Assembly: GCA_001972305.1 (NCBI GenBank)
Contig: BDDD01000310.1
Location: 181,305-245,304 of the forward strand
DNA from: Cephalotus follicularis
Taxonomy: Eukaryota; Streptophyta; Magnoliopsida; Oxalidales; Cephalotaceae
Reading direction: 5' to 3'
Length of the DNA: 64,000 nt
A program made the position numbers and the translations under genes. Positions 63,450 to 64,000 of this stretch are shown one piece after another. The notes under the pieces were generated by a model that did not search any database, was not told the origin of the DNA, and saw only the letters and a program-made list of their open reading frames with translations. Within the stretch, counting starts at the first letter, position 1. Every line of letters starts with the position of its first letter.

Positions 63450-64000
63450 AAACCAATCCGCAACCTCATTTATCTCACACTTGTGTTTGCATACTAAGCG
63501 AGCGAGCCTAAGGGATGCTCAAGTACAACCAAGATATTATTTGAATGTTAAGTGCTAAAAACTTACAATGTTACATACAATTATACTAAAGAGAGCTTAA
63601 AGTTTGGTTGTAATCGGTAGTGGTATATACCTTGATAATCGACCAATCACGAAAATAGATGAAATGATGGAGGCAAAACTTAATATACGATGGAGATGCA
63701 TCCCCTACAGTATTTTTTGTGCATAATTTTAAATGTTCATTTTTAATAAAATTTTATGGTTCAATTTTAAGGTAATTGGCTTATAAAAAAGTTACGTGTA
63801 TCGTTATTCAATAATTAGATTTCAATGAGTAACTCAGATTAAAAATATTATATAAATACTACACAAAAATAATAGTGCGGTCACTCTTTGAAACATATTG
63901 GCCAACGATTATGTTGTAGCTGTGGAAGAGTTACGGTTAACACTTTATGGTGTAATAAATTGATCAGACGAAGAATTGACCATCATGCATGATTGATAAT
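63450..64000. other. Right-edge spacer, nothing recognised
   Basis: AT-rich sequence after the LTR relic, without primer-binding site, gag-like coding or other recognisable features. Confidence 0.4.

Overview
The window reads as nuclear DNA of a flowering plant, most likely a core eudicot. The genes carry many short AT-rich GT-AG introns, the spacers are AT-rich, and the repeats are of plant type (hAT, CACTA, Mutator, LINE, Ty1/copia, and LTRs resembling Ty3/gypsy). The species cannot be named from the sequence alone. One assembly gap lies at 57264-57368.

Five apparently whole protein-coding genes could be assembled exon by exon with open frames. All five are on the + strand: a domesticated MULE-type SWIM zinc-finger protein (15832-18820), a hydroxyproline O-galactosyltransferase of the HPGT group (20158-24309), a glucose-6-phosphate 1-epimerase-like enzyme (28921-31362), an LRR receptor-like pseudokinase (35104-38428) and a class VI ubiquitin-conjugating enzyme (39672-44474). 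A tRNA-iMet gene sits at 32484-32555 on the minus strand beside a decayed tandem copy. On the minus strand, 7549-14350, lies a V-ATPase subunit E gene that looks dead or dying: a 3.5 kb LINE has landed exactly on the splice acceptor of its second exon, five conserved residues are missing there, and two later exons have lost the frame. At the far left, two spliced-looking minus-strand exons belong to a gene I could not identify.

The rest is mobile DNA in nested layers. 1) At 3814-7403 a hAT-type element with an 8-bp target duplication carries a 2.9 kb solo LTR inside it. 2) At 46378-47727 a Mutator-type element carries what looks like a piece of a PTM/DDT-PHD-type chromatin gene (a Pack-MULE candidate). 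A broken copia element (47729 to about 52260) begins 2 bp after its right end. 3) At 57532-61251 a CACTA element with a perfect 3-bp target duplication keeps a Transposase_24-type gene and only the tail of its main transposase. It landed in one of two direct copies of an older repeat. 4) A Ty3/gypsy-like LTR relic lies at 63003-63449.

The genes show no operon-like or pathway link; this is ordinary plant gene spacing. The SWIM gene and the V-ATPase E gene are divergent, with about 0.35 kb between the E start codon and the presumed SWIM leader, so they may share a promoter region. The items most worth a second look are the LINE/splice-site collision, the Pack-MULE, a strong unannotated miRNA-like hairpin at 53012-53088, and the tRNA-iMet duplication with a compensatory T-stem change.
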